Assembly (NCBI GenBank): GCA_003516705.1
Contig: DPCJ01000081.1
Coordinates: 1-14,221 of the forward strand
Source: Prolixibacteraceae bacterium
Lineage (GTDB): Bacteria; Bacteroidota; Bacteroidia; Bacteroidales; Prolixibacteraceae
Direction of reading: 5' to 3'
Length of the DNA stretch: 14,221 bases
Made by a program: the position numbers and the translations under genes. The notes beneath the pieces are model-generated. The model made no database searches. It worked only from the letters and a program-made list of their open reading frames with translations, and was not told where the DNA came from. Shown piece after piece: positions 6,377-13,684 of this stretch; the first letter of the stretch is position 1, and the number at the start of each line of letters is the position of its first letter.

Positions 6377-9300
6377 TTATTCTTTCCAAACCGGTAATCT
6401 GCCGGGAGTCCAGGGAGCGCCGATTTTGTTGAGTTCGGTTTCCAAAGCCGGAATATCAGTTTCTACTATTCTTTTTAAAGTATCAAGTACCGGCGGAAAT
6501 TCTTCTTTCAGAATTTCGTAATTCATTTTTTCGGTACCTGTAATTCCGCTGGTCGAACCCATGTGTGCGTATGTAATATCGCCCAAACGGTCGTTGAGCG
6601 GAACCTGTGCCGGCGGGGTTTCTTCGCCGCTGGCTTTGGCTGCTACCCCATTTAATTTAAAGTTGAGCGATTCCAATTCAACGCTTAACGCACGGGCTTT
6701 ATTCATCAAATCCTGGCTTGCTCCGGGTGTGGTATAAATGGCTTGTTTCATGTTTTCAACTTTCGAAGTGAGTTCGCCCAACAAACGATTGCTTCCCTGC
6801 ATGGCAATGGCTAATTTGTTTACCTGGCGGGCAAACTGCACATTTTCGTTGTAATCGGCAGCCGGAAGTGTTGTGTTATCGAGCTTACGACAAGTAAATT
6901 CAACCGGTTCGGCTAATTTTTTCAACTCGCCATTCTGCCAAAGTTGCATATCTACTTTATATTTTCCGGGCATCACAAGAATACCGCCGCCGCCACCGCC
7001 TCTGCGACCACCGCGTCCGCCACCTTCAACCGGACTGAAACTGCCCGAAACATTGGTGGTTGTTGGCATTGCATAGCGCATATCCCAGTTCATACGGTTC
7101 ACTCCTTTTGAAGGCGATTGTGTAATCTGGCGTACCACGTTGTTTTCACTGTCGTAAATAGTAAAAATCAGGTGAGGTTTTTCCTCTTTTTCTTCAAGTT
7201 CAAGCTCGCGCCAGGTAGGCTGGGGGATAGGCTTACCTTCTTTAAACAGTTCTTTTTCCTTTTCTTTCCGAATTTCTTTTTTCGTTTTTGGAGCCTCTTT
7301 CAGGTAATAAGTAATTGTTGCGCCAAAATCGGGATTCGGAGCTTTGTAATAAGTGCTGCCCTGGTTGTCTTTGTTGCTGGTTTGCACAAACATTAAAGCA
7401 TCTTTTACCGGAAAAATTTGTGCTTCTTTTTCTTTTAAGTCTTCAGAAATTTCGCGCAAAGGACTGTAATTATCGAGAATATAAAACCCACGGCCAAAAG
7501 TGGCAATTACCAAATCGCTTTCGCGTTCCTGAATGGCAATGTCATACACAGCAATGGTTGGAAGACCCGATTTCAATTGCACCCAGTTTTTCCCATTGTC
7601 GATGGTGAAATAGATGCCAAATTCAGTCCCTGCAAACAGCAATTCTTTTCGTTTAAAATCCTGAACGATTGTGTGAACTGTTCCGTTTTCTGGCAGATTG
7701 CCGGCAATCGAAGTCCATGTTTTTCCTTTGTCGGTGCTTTTAAAAATGTAAGGTTTAAAATCGTCGCTTTGAATACCATTGAAAGCAGCATAAACTACGT
7801 TTTCGTCAAAACGGTCGGCGCACAATTCGCTTACATAGGTGTATTGCGGTACGCCGGGGAACGATTTTACCTGCGCCCACGACTGGCCGCCGTTTTCAGT
7901 TACCGAAATCACTCCATCGTCAGTTCCGGCATACAACAACCCTTCCTTTAGTTTCGATTCGTCAAGTGCTACAATGGTTCCCCACTGCGAGGTTGAAATA
8001 TCTTTGGCAACAGCTTCTGCTGGCCAGTATTTCCCCATCACCAGAAAACTGTTACGGTCGGTTTGGGTTGTCAGGTCGTCGCTGATTACCTGCCACGAGT
8101 TTCCACGGTCGTCGCTGCGAAAAACTTTATTGGCAGCAATATATAAGCGCGTTGGTTTATGCGAGCTTAAAAACATCGGGGCGTTCCAGTTCCATTTGTA
8201 AGTAAGTTCTCCTTTACGTTCGCGTGGTTTTATGCTGATTCCTTCGCCACTTTTTTTGTCGAATCGCGATACATTTCCGTATTGGTATTCGGTATAAATA
8301 ATGTTGGGGTCATTGGGGTCGGCAGCAATCCAGAAGCCGTCGCCGCCGAGGGTCACCAGCCATTCGTCGTTTAGCACGCCGTCGCGTGTTAAATTCCTCG
8401 ATGGGCCAACCATGCTGTTGTTGTCCTGTGTTCCGCCATACACATTGTAAAACGGAAGTGCATTATCTACATTCACCCTGTAGAACTGGGTTATTGGCAG
8501 GTTCTCTTTAAAGTCGAAAGTTGCGCCGCCATCCCAGGTTTCGTAAATACCGCCGTCACCGCCAATGATGTAATGTTCCGCGTCTTTAGTGTCAATCCAA
8601 AGCGCATGGTCATCAACATGACGCCCGTCGGTGCTGATGGTTGTCCAGGTTTTGCCACCGTCTTTTGTAAAGCGGGAAACTGTTTCAACTGAATACACTT
8701 TGTCTACGTTTTTCGGATCGCAGTAAATTTCGTTGTAGTACTGACCACTTGAAGTGTAGTCACTCATATTATCCCAGCTTTCGCCTTTGTTTGTTGAACG
8801 GAAAAAACCGCCTTTTCCTTCTGCAGCTTCCACAATCAGGTAAACCACATTCGGGTCAACAGGTGAAATATCGATTCCCATACCGCCCATATCAACCGAT
8901 GGTAGTCCTTTCACAATTTTATTCCAGGTTTCGCCTCCATCAACCGATTTATACACAGCAGATTCAGGTCCGCCTCCAATTTTTCCGAACCAGTGACGCC
9001 TGCGTTGCTCCGAAGTAGCGTACATAATATCAGGGTTCGACGGGTCGATTTTTACATTGTTTACCCCGGTGTTTTCACTGATTTCGAGTACTTTTTTCCA
9101 GGTTTCGCCGCCATCGGTGGTTTTGTACAAACCACGTTCTCCACCCGGTCCCCAGGCTGAGCCTTCGGCTGCAACAAAAACAATGTTCGAGTTACGTGGA
9201 TCGATTACAATCCCGCCAATCTGACGGCTTTGTTTCAATCCCATGTTTTTAAACGATTTTCCGCCGTCAACCGATTTGTAAATGCCGTCGCCATAACCGA

Positions 9301-9685
9301 GCGCACGCTGGTGGTTGTTTTCGCCTGTACCAACCCAAACTACATTAAAATTATTCGGGTCGCATTCAACATCAGCAATCGAATAAGCGCCGTAGTTATC
9401 GAAAACAGGGGACCAGGTGGTTCCATTGTTTTCGGTCTTCCACACATGGCCGCTGGCTACTGCAACATAATACTCTTTGTTGTTTTGCTGGTTTACCGCA
9501 AAGTCAGCAATGCGTCCACTGGCCCATGCCGGCCCGATATTTCTGAACTTTAAACTGCTTACCAATCCACTGTTGATAAACACTTTTTCTTCTTCCTTCT
9601 TTTCGTCGTCTTTATCGCCTTTTTTCTGTGCCTGAATATTTGTGGTCAACAAAAAGGCTAACATTAACAAAATCACATTTTTCAT
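6377..9685 (-). CDS. Large secreted beta-propeller protein with Asp-box (BNR/VPS10-like) repeats
   Basis: This protein of 1102 residues begins with a signal peptide (MKNVILLMLAFLLTTNIQA) and a highly charged Lys/Glu segment. Roughly residues 40-750 hold repeated blades with Asp-box motifs: eleven can be seen, for example KSVDGGKSF, KTTDGGETW, KSVDGGETW, FTKDGGKTW, KSTDKGKTW and FTIDNGKNW. This pattern is found in sialidase-like and VPS10/sortilin-like propellers and would suit one or two propellers. The C-terminal part has a Lys/Glu-rich stretch, a beta-sandwich-like segment (HLIFTIYDSENNVVRQIT), a glycine/arginine tract (GGGRGGRRGGGGGG, about 887-900) and a helical region. Such proteins are often labelled glycosyl hydrolase, but no catalytic residues were recognised. 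It has no evident T9SS sorting domain. The gene stands alone, with a terminator behind it. Confidence 0.88.
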   Translation of the reverse strand: MKNVILLMLAFLLTTNIQAQKKGDKDDEKKEEEKVFINSGLVSSLKFRNIGPAWASGRIADFAVNQQNNKEYYVAVASGHVWKTENNGTTWSPVFDNYGAYSIADVECDPNNFNVVWVGTGENNHQRALGYGDGIYKSVDGGKSFKNMGLKQSRQIGGIVIDPRNSNIVFVAAEGSAWGPGGERGLYKTTDGGETWKKVLEISENTGVNNVKIDPSNPDIMYATSEQRRRHWFGKIGGGPESAVYKSVDGGETWNKIVKGLPSVDMGGMGIDISPVDPNVVYLIVEAAEGKGGFFRSTNKGESWDNMSDYTSSGQYYNEIYCDPKNVDKVYSVETVSRFTKDGGKTWTTISTDGRHVDDHALWIDTKDAEHYIIGGDGGIYETWDGGATFDFKENLPITQFYRVNVDNALPFYNVYGGTQDNNSMVGPSRNLTRDGVLNDEWLVTLGGDGFWIAADPNDPNIIYTEYQYGNVSRFDKKSGEGISIKPRERKGELTYKWNWNAPMFLSSHKPTRLYIAANKVFRSDDRGNSWQVISDDLTTQTDRNSFLVMGKYWPAEAVAKDISTSQWGTIVALDESKLKEGLLYAGTDDGVISVTENGGQSWAQVKSFPGVPQYTYVSELCADRFDENVVYAAFNGIQSDDFKPYIFKSTDKGKTWTSIAGNLPENGTVHTIVQDFKRKELLFAGTEFGIYFTIDNGKNWVQLKSGLPTIAVYDIAIQERESDLVIATFGRGFYILDNYSPLREISEDLKEKEAQIFPVKDALMFVQTSNKDNQGSTYYKAPNPDFGATITYYLKEAPKTKKEIRKEKEKELFKEGKPIPQPTWRELELEEKEEKPHLIFTIYDSENNVVRQITQSPSKGVNRMNWDMRYAMPTTTNVSGSFSPVEGGGRGGRRGGGGGGILVMPGKYKVDMQLWQNGELKKLAEPVEFTCRKLDNTTLPAADYNENVQFARQVNKLAIAMQGSNRLLGELTSKVENMKQAIYTTPGASQDLMNKARALSVELESLNFKLNGVAAKASGEETPPAQVPLNDRLGDITYAHMGSTSGITGTEKMNYEILKEEFPPVLDTLKRIVETDIPALETELNKIGAPWTPGRLPVWKE

Positions 9686-9799
9686 TCGCTGATTATTTTA
9701 AGATTATAATTTATGAATTCAATTTAGTTGGTATTTAAAAGCCTGAAAGTACAAACGAAAATAACATTCTTACAAGACAAATGTCACCATTAAATAAAA

Positions 9800-10471
9800 T
9801 CAGTTTTTAATCTGATAAAGTTTCCACCATGGTGTTGTGGGCGATTGGTGGTGTTCCCAGTGATAGCCAAAAAAGTAGCACGAAAGCATGGCCCAAACAT
9901 GATTTTTTGATTGCGATCGTGAATTATGTGGCTGCATTTCGGGGCTGAATGGTTGTTTATGAGGTAAATAGGTGCCAAAAAAGAAGAGTTGCAATGTTGA
10001 TAAAATGGCTGGTAAAACCCAGAATACAAGCAGCTGAGCCTCGGTGAACCAAATCAATAAAATGTTGAAGGTTACAGCCATTAAAACGATTTGCCACCAG
10101 GTTGTGTAGTTTTTCATAAAACTGAACCACCACAAAAGAAAATTATTGCTCTTTACATAAAAATCAGGGTCATCGGCTGTGCCGGGAAATCGGTGGTGTA
10201 AATAGTGTTTTTTCGATAAAACTTTAAACGAAAGAAAAGCAAAAAGTGTGGTTCCCAGATAACCAAAGAAATTGTTAAGCTTTCTGTTTTTTGCAACAAC
10301 TCCGTGCATAGAATCGTGGCCGGTAATAAATAGACCGGTGTATAAATAGGTTTGCAGAATAATATGTAAATATAGCCATGGATTATCGGGTTTCACATCG
10401 ACCAGAAAAAGACTGAATCCCAGATGCATAAACCAAAATGAGAGAATTATGATGGCAATAAAAACACCCAT
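9800..10471 (-). CDS. crtW: CrtW-type beta-carotene ketolase (fatty-acid-desaturase superfamily)
   Basis: This integral membrane di-iron oxygenase has 223 residues. The histidine boxes are HDSMH (52-56), HYLHH (89-93) and HWEHH (204-208), with extra conserved positions in FGTYLPHK (165-172) and HNSRS (182-186). The stretches TYLYTGLFITGHDSMHG, PGTADDPDF and HHQSPTTPWWKL are characteristic of CrtW carotenoid 4-ketolases rather than acyl-lipid desaturases. The reaction would add keto groups to the beta-ionone rings of beta-carotene or zeaxanthin, giving canthaxanthin- or astaxanthin-type pigments. The length is slightly short but the N-terminus aligns with the family. The gene starts 70 bases after the LytTR regulator on the same strand. 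No other carotenoid gene is in the window, so the substrate is inferred. A hairpin covers its start codon. Confidence 0.85.
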   Translation of the reverse strand: MGVFIAIIILSFWFMHLGFSLFLVDVKPDNPWLYLHIILQTYLYTGLFITGHDSMHGVVAKNRKLNNFFGYLGTTLFAFLSFKVLSKKHYLHHRFPGTADDPDFYVKSNNFLLWWFSFMKNYTTWWQIVLMAVTFNILLIWFTEAQLLVFWVLPAILSTLQLFFFGTYLPHKQPFSPEMQPHNSRSQSKNHVWAMLSCYFFGYHWEHHQSPTTPWWKLYQIKN

Positions 10472-10490
10472 AATCGTTAAACTATGGGTG
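10465..10490 (-). promoter_or_regulatory. Hairpin enclosing the crtW start codon
   Basis: In the - strand transcript CACCCAT (10490-10484) can pair perfectly with ATGGGTG (10471-10465), whose ATG is the crtW start. One further A-T and one G-T pair extend the stem inward to about 9 pairs with an 8-base loop. Such a stem would bury the initiation codon and could reduce or condition translation. This is visible in sequence; regulation is inferred. Confidence 0.45.
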
Positions 10491-10541
10491 CAATTTAATT
10501 ATTTTCGAGTAGTTTTTAAATTGCCAGATAAAAGGATCGGA

Positions 10542-11291
10542 TTAGAAATTAAGTACTTCTTTCAACATTTTGTAACCTGTTTTGCTCACTTTTAACTTGG
10601 TTTTGTCGTGCAGAATTACAATGTACGACTCCTTTTCGTATTGCTGTATTTCGTTTATCTGGTCAATTTTAACGATATACGAACGGTGGATTCGTGCAAA
10701 TGAATGCGGATCAAGCGAATCCTCAAAATATTTCATTGTCTTTTGCTTGATGTGCCGTCCTTCGTTAGTGTAAATCATCACGTAATCATCCATCGACTCA
10801 ATGTAACGGATGTTATCAACCGGAATGATATGAATTTTATGCCGGTCTTTTACCACAACCCTGTCGATAAAACCTTCGCGTGGAAAATTCATGATTTTTT
10901 CTGCCACATCAGAAACAGCTCCTTCTTTTTGTATCCGCTCAGTAACTTTTGATATGGCTTCGTACAATCTTTCCTTCGAATAAGGTTTTAGCAGGTAATC
11001 GGCTGCATTGTGTTCAAAAGCCTTAATGGCAAACTGATCGTATGCTGTTGCAAATACAATCTGTGGTTTGTGATCGAGCAATTCAAGCATTTCAAACCCG
11101 GTAATTTTTGGCATTTGAATATCAAGAAAAACCAGGTCGGGTTTTAATTCGTTAATCATTTTCACACCTTCAAACCCGTTTTCACATTCGGCAACAAGTT
11201 CAATTTTGTCATTTCCTGAAAGAAATGATTTCATGAGGTGACGCGCCAGCTCTTCATCTTCAACAATAATGGTACGCAGTTTTTCAGCCAT
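10542..11291 (-). CDS. LytTR-family response regulator
   Basis: This response regulator has 249 residues, a receiver followed by a LytTR DNA-binding domain. The receiver has the acidic pair in IVEDEEL (Glu11, Asp12), phosphoacceptor Asp57 in LVFLDIQMP, Thr82 in FATAYDQ and Lys102 in YLLKPYS. The LytTR domain covers about 140-249, with IRYIESMDDYVMIYT, the conserved FARIHRSYIV and a C-terminal VSKTGYKMLKEVL. LytTR proteins bind direct-repeat sites near promoters as beta-strand-based DNA binders. The gene starts one base after the stop of the LytS-type kinase, so the two are cotranscribed and almost certainly partners. The crtW gene follows in the same direction and is either the operon's last gene or a neighbour with its own promoter. 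Confidence 0.95.
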   Translation of the reverse strand: MAEKLRTIIVEDEELARHLMKSFLSGNDKIELVAECENGFEGVKMINELKPDLVFLDIQMPKITGFEMLELLDHKPQIVFATAYDQFAIKAFEHNAADYLLKPYSKERLYEAISKVTERIQKEGAVSDVAEKIMNFPREGFIDRVVVKDRHKIHIIPVDNIRYIESMDDYVMIYTNEGRHIKQKTMKYFEDSLDPHSFARIHRSYIVKIDQINEIQQYEKESYIVILHDKTKLKVSKTGYKMLKEVLNF

Positions 11292-11292
11292 C

Positions 11293-12345
11293 TTAATTTG
11301 TTTTTTGTGGTATGGTTAAAGTTACGGTAAATTCTTTTTTGTTGTCTTCGAGTTTTAAAAGATGGGGGGTTCCGTATATAATCTGAAGTCTGTCGCGGAT
11401 ATTGCGCAACCCGATTCCTTCGCCACGTTTCGAAAGTACATTGGGATCGTAAGTGTTTCTGATAGTTACCTGGAGAAATTCATCGGTACACCGGCAGGTT
11501 GTTTTTAATTCAACGGGTTCGGTTGCTTCGTAAACACCATATTTAATGGCATTTTCGTAAAGCGGTTGCAAAATCATATTCGGAATATAGGCTTGTAAAC
11601 ATTTTTCTTCAATCTCAAAAACGGGGTTCAGTTTGCTCCCAAACCTTACTTTTTCGATTTGAAGATAGAGTTTATTGTTTTCAAGTTCCTGTTTAAATAA
11701 CACCTTCTCGTGCTGGTCGTGCTTCAGCGAATATCTCATTAACTGCGACAGGTTGATAACCATTTCCTGCGCTTTTGCTGGGTCTGTCATGGTTAACGAT
11801 GAAATGCTGTTCAAACTGTTAAAAAGAAAATGGGGATTTATCTGAGATTTTAGGGCGTGTAATTCTGCCTCTTTTACAAGTGCAATAAGTTTTCCTTCGT
11901 TTCGTACTTTTTCCTTAAAACTGAAATAATAGTTGACTGCATAAAAGAAAACCACATAAATAGTGTACATCATGTATCCACCAAAAATGCGGTTAATTAA
12001 ACCTTTTTGCATCCATTCTATCGATTCAGGATGCAACAGTTTTATTAAAACGACACTAAGATACATCCAGATGAAAACAATGATTGAAGCAGCAATGATG
12101 TGAGCCATAATTACTTTGATTGCACTATTGTTTTCAATTGTGCTGAAACGTGTTACATACCATATTGCCGTACCGATTATTGCAAAAATGAATATCGAAG
12201 AAAATACTTCAACAAAAGAAGCCCAATAATCTAACCCATTGGCAAAGACAAGAATCAGCATCATTATCACTGAGGCAATAATCCAGAAAATACCATATAA
12301 AATGGCCAGCTTTGGTTTGGTTAGAAAAGGGTGACGGAGTTCCAT
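11293..12345 (-). CDS. LytS-type sensor histidine kinase (His_kinase family PF06580)
   Basis: This membrane histidine kinase has 350 residues. Four hydrophobic segments lie at about 13-35, 41-66, 76-101 and 119-142, so the sensor is embedded in the membrane with almost no extracytoplasmic domain. The phosphoacceptor motif HALKSQINPHFLFNSLNSIS carries His172. The ATPase part has LQPLYENAIKYGV (N box) and GEGIGLRNIRDRL (G box); the D box is the degenerate IRNTYD often seen in Bacteroidota members. Kinases of this intramembrane-sensing layout commonly need an accessory membrane protein for input, and here two LiaF-like proteins are encoded immediately upstream, the nearer one ending 3 bases before this start. 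The partner regulator follows after 1 base. Assignment is firm; the stimulus is unknown. Confidence 0.95.
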   Translation of the reverse strand: MELRHPFLTKPKLAILYGIFWIIASVIMMLILVFANGLDYWASFVEVFSSIFIFAIIGTAIWYVTRFSTIENNSAIKVIMAHIIAASIIVFIWMYLSVVLIKLLHPESIEWMQKGLINRIFGGYMMYTIYVVFFYAVNYYFSFKEKVRNEGKLIALVKEAELHALKSQINPHFLFNSLNSISSLTMTDPAKAQEMVINLSQLMRYSLKHDQHEKVLFKQELENNKLYLQIEKVRFGSKLNPVFEIEEKCLQAYIPNMILQPLYENAIKYGVYEATEPVELKTTCRCTDEFLQVTIRNTYDPNVLSKRGEGIGLRNIRDRLQIIYGTPHLLKLEDNKKEFTVTLTIPQKTN

Positions 12346-12348
12346 TGT

Positions 12349-13062
12349 TTAAAAATGTTTGATTTCTACACCGCCAAATGCAGCGAAACCTTTGATAATA
12401 AGTGTTTTGGATGGATTTGCTGCAATGTTGTTAAAAGTTGCACCCCTTTTGTCGGTAAAGGCTCCGAATATCGAAGTCACTTCGTTTTTGATAGTCCAGT
12501 CGGGCGGAACTTTAAATCCGCAACCTCCGAAAACACAAACACAATCAATTATTGCCCCATTTTCCGACAAATGTGTTTGTCGTAAATCATATTCTGTTCC
12601 TCCAAACATTGAAGTTGTTTTTCCTCCATATAAATTTTGTGAATTAACTAATACCTCGCGGCCGCCAAAAATTACGAAATCGTCGAAATAATCCATTCCG
12701 CTGGATGTTTTTGGTTCATTTAAAACCGGTTCTTTTTTTCTTTTTCCGTGGCTGACCAACATTAACACACCGGCAATAATTATCATTAAAGGCCAGCCAA
12801 TCTGTCGTAATTCTCTGGGAATATCAAAAATGTCGTCTAATAGGAAAAAACCACCGATAGCGATTAGTATCGTCCCTGTGTTTTTATTGCCGCCAAGAAA
12901 CGAAAAGACACCAATGCCAATCAGCAGCATTTGCCACGAAATAAAAATATCTTCCCAAACTTCGGGAATCAGATTTAGTTTTTCAAGAATCCAGATTGCT
13001 CCGATTCCTATTAAAAACAACCCTACATAAACTCTTTTATTTTCAGAACCCCGGTTTTCCAT
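12349..13062 (-). CDS. LiaF-like membrane protein with C-terminal beta-helix domain
   Basis: This protein has 237 residues. The N-terminal half has four short hydrophobic segments (about 11-28, 40-57, 62-78 and 89-105) of the LiaI/LiaF-type (DUF5668) kind. A charged linker follows (HGKRKKEPVLNEP), then a cytoplasmic domain of regularly spaced FGG turns at 132-134, 153-155, 178-180 and 229-231, plus FGA at 199-201, the signature of the LiaF C-terminal domain and a likely right-handed beta-helix. In Firmicutes LiaF holds the LiaS kinase inactive until the envelope is stressed. Here the gene sits 3 bases before a LytS-type kinase, which suggests the same job on an unrelated kinase class. The residues CVCVFGGCGF give an unusual cysteine cluster. 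LiaF kinship is clear, strict orthology is not claimed. Confidence 0.85.
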   Translation of the reverse strand: MENRGSENKRVYVGLFLIGIGAIWILEKLNLIPEVWEDIFISWQMLLIGIGVFSFLGGNKNTGTILIAIGGFFLLDDIFDIPRELRQIGWPLMIIIAGVLMLVSHGKRKKEPVLNEPKTSSGMDYFDDFVIFGGREVLVNSQNLYGGKTTSMFGGTEYDLRQTHLSENGAIIDCVCVFGGCGFKVPPDWTIKNEVTSIFGAFTDKRGATFNNIAANPSKTLIIKGFAAFGGVEIKHF

Positions 13063-13088
13063 CTCTCTATTTATTTCAGTTTATTATT

Positions 13089-13466
13089 TCAAGAATTAAC
13101 ATGTTTTGCCACCATTGCCACTCCCAGCGCTACTAAAATTACCGGAATCAAAAACGAAATGGTGAGTCCGGGCAAAACAAAAATTTTTGGCAGAATAAAA
13201 AATCCGCCAACAATTATCAGTACTACTCCTCCTGAGCGTTTTCCGGCTAACAAAATCAAGCCAACAATAATTAAAATCATCGGCCACGAAAAAATAAATG
13301 GAGGCAAACTGTGAATCAAACTCTTTATCGGGAAAAGTAATTCGGAAATAGAGATATGGAAATTAAAGTAAAGCCCAAGTTTTCTTAGAATCCATAATAG
13401 GCCTATTGCTATTAATACGATTGCAAAAACTAATCTGGAGTTGTCGTTTTCTTTTTTGTTTTCCAT
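13089..13466 (-). CDS. LiaI-like small membrane protein (DUF5668-type)
   Basis: This protein of 125 residues is almost entirely hydrophobic: membrane segments at about 11-29, 60-76, 79-96 and 101-120, with a short charged N-terminus (MENKKENDNS). Its sequence parallels the N-terminal membrane half of the next gene: AIGLLWILRKLGL against GIGAIWILEKLNL, and LIIVGGFFILPKIFVLP against LIAIGGFFLLDDIFDIP. The two are therefore a tandem duplication, with this copy lacking the beta-helix domain. It is the first gene of the probable operon, 26 bases before the LiaF-like gene. In Firmicutes the analogous LiaI is a small membrane anchor for stress-response proteins; a similar role here is only a suggestion. 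Confidence 0.8.
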   Translation of the reverse strand: MENKKENDNSRLVFAIVLIAIGLLWILRKLGLYFNFHISISELLFPIKSLIHSLPPFIFSWPMILIIVGLILLAGKRSGGVVLIIVGGFFILPKIFVLPGLTISFLIPVILVALGVAMVAKHVNS

Positions 13467-13625
13467 TATCCCATTTGCTAAATAACGGAATAAAAGTAAA
13501 AAACTATCCCAATCAGGCGATTTAACATTCGGTTAACACAGGGATTATGTCGGTGAAATTCGAAACGGGTCAAATTTTTCGTGAATAAACCGGAATTAAA
13601 CATCAACTCAGCGCGATTTAAATAC

Positions 13626-13660
13626 AAAAGACAGAAACATAAGTTTTGTTCCTGTCTTTT
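13626..13660 (-). terminator. Probable terminator of glnS
   Basis: The arms AAAAGACAGAAACA (13626-13639) and TGTTCCTGTCTTTT (13647-13660) pair at 13 of 14 positions around a 7-base loop, 25 bases after the glnS stop. On the - strand the stem ends in TTTT followed by GTATTTA, a moderate T-tract. The remaining bases to 13467 are AT-rich, hold the likely promoter of the LiaI-like operon, and show no clear consensus. Confidence 0.6.
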
Positions 13661-13684
13661 GCGACATTATATTCTCTATCATTT

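Noticed and set aside
6873..8201. Several + strand reading frames opposite the large propeller gene
   Set aside because: They are shadows of a conserved 1102-residue protein with repeated Asp-boxes; the codon pattern follows the - strand gene.
9800..10471. Acyl-lipid fatty acid desaturase
   Set aside because: The histidine boxes are shared, but FGTYLPH, HNSRS and HWEHHQSPTTPWW are specific to the CrtW ketolase branch, and the protein is too short for a typical desaturase.
10542..13466. True LiaFSR orthologue
   Set aside because: LiaS and LiaR belong to HisKA_3 and NarL classes; here the kinase is PF06580 type and the regulator is LytTR type, so only the LiaI/LiaF-like parts are comparable.
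13491..13498. TACTTTTA as -7 element of the LiaI-like operon
   Set aside because: It misses the final G of TAnnTTTG and has no TTTG at a suitable distance upstream, so it was not listed as a promoter.
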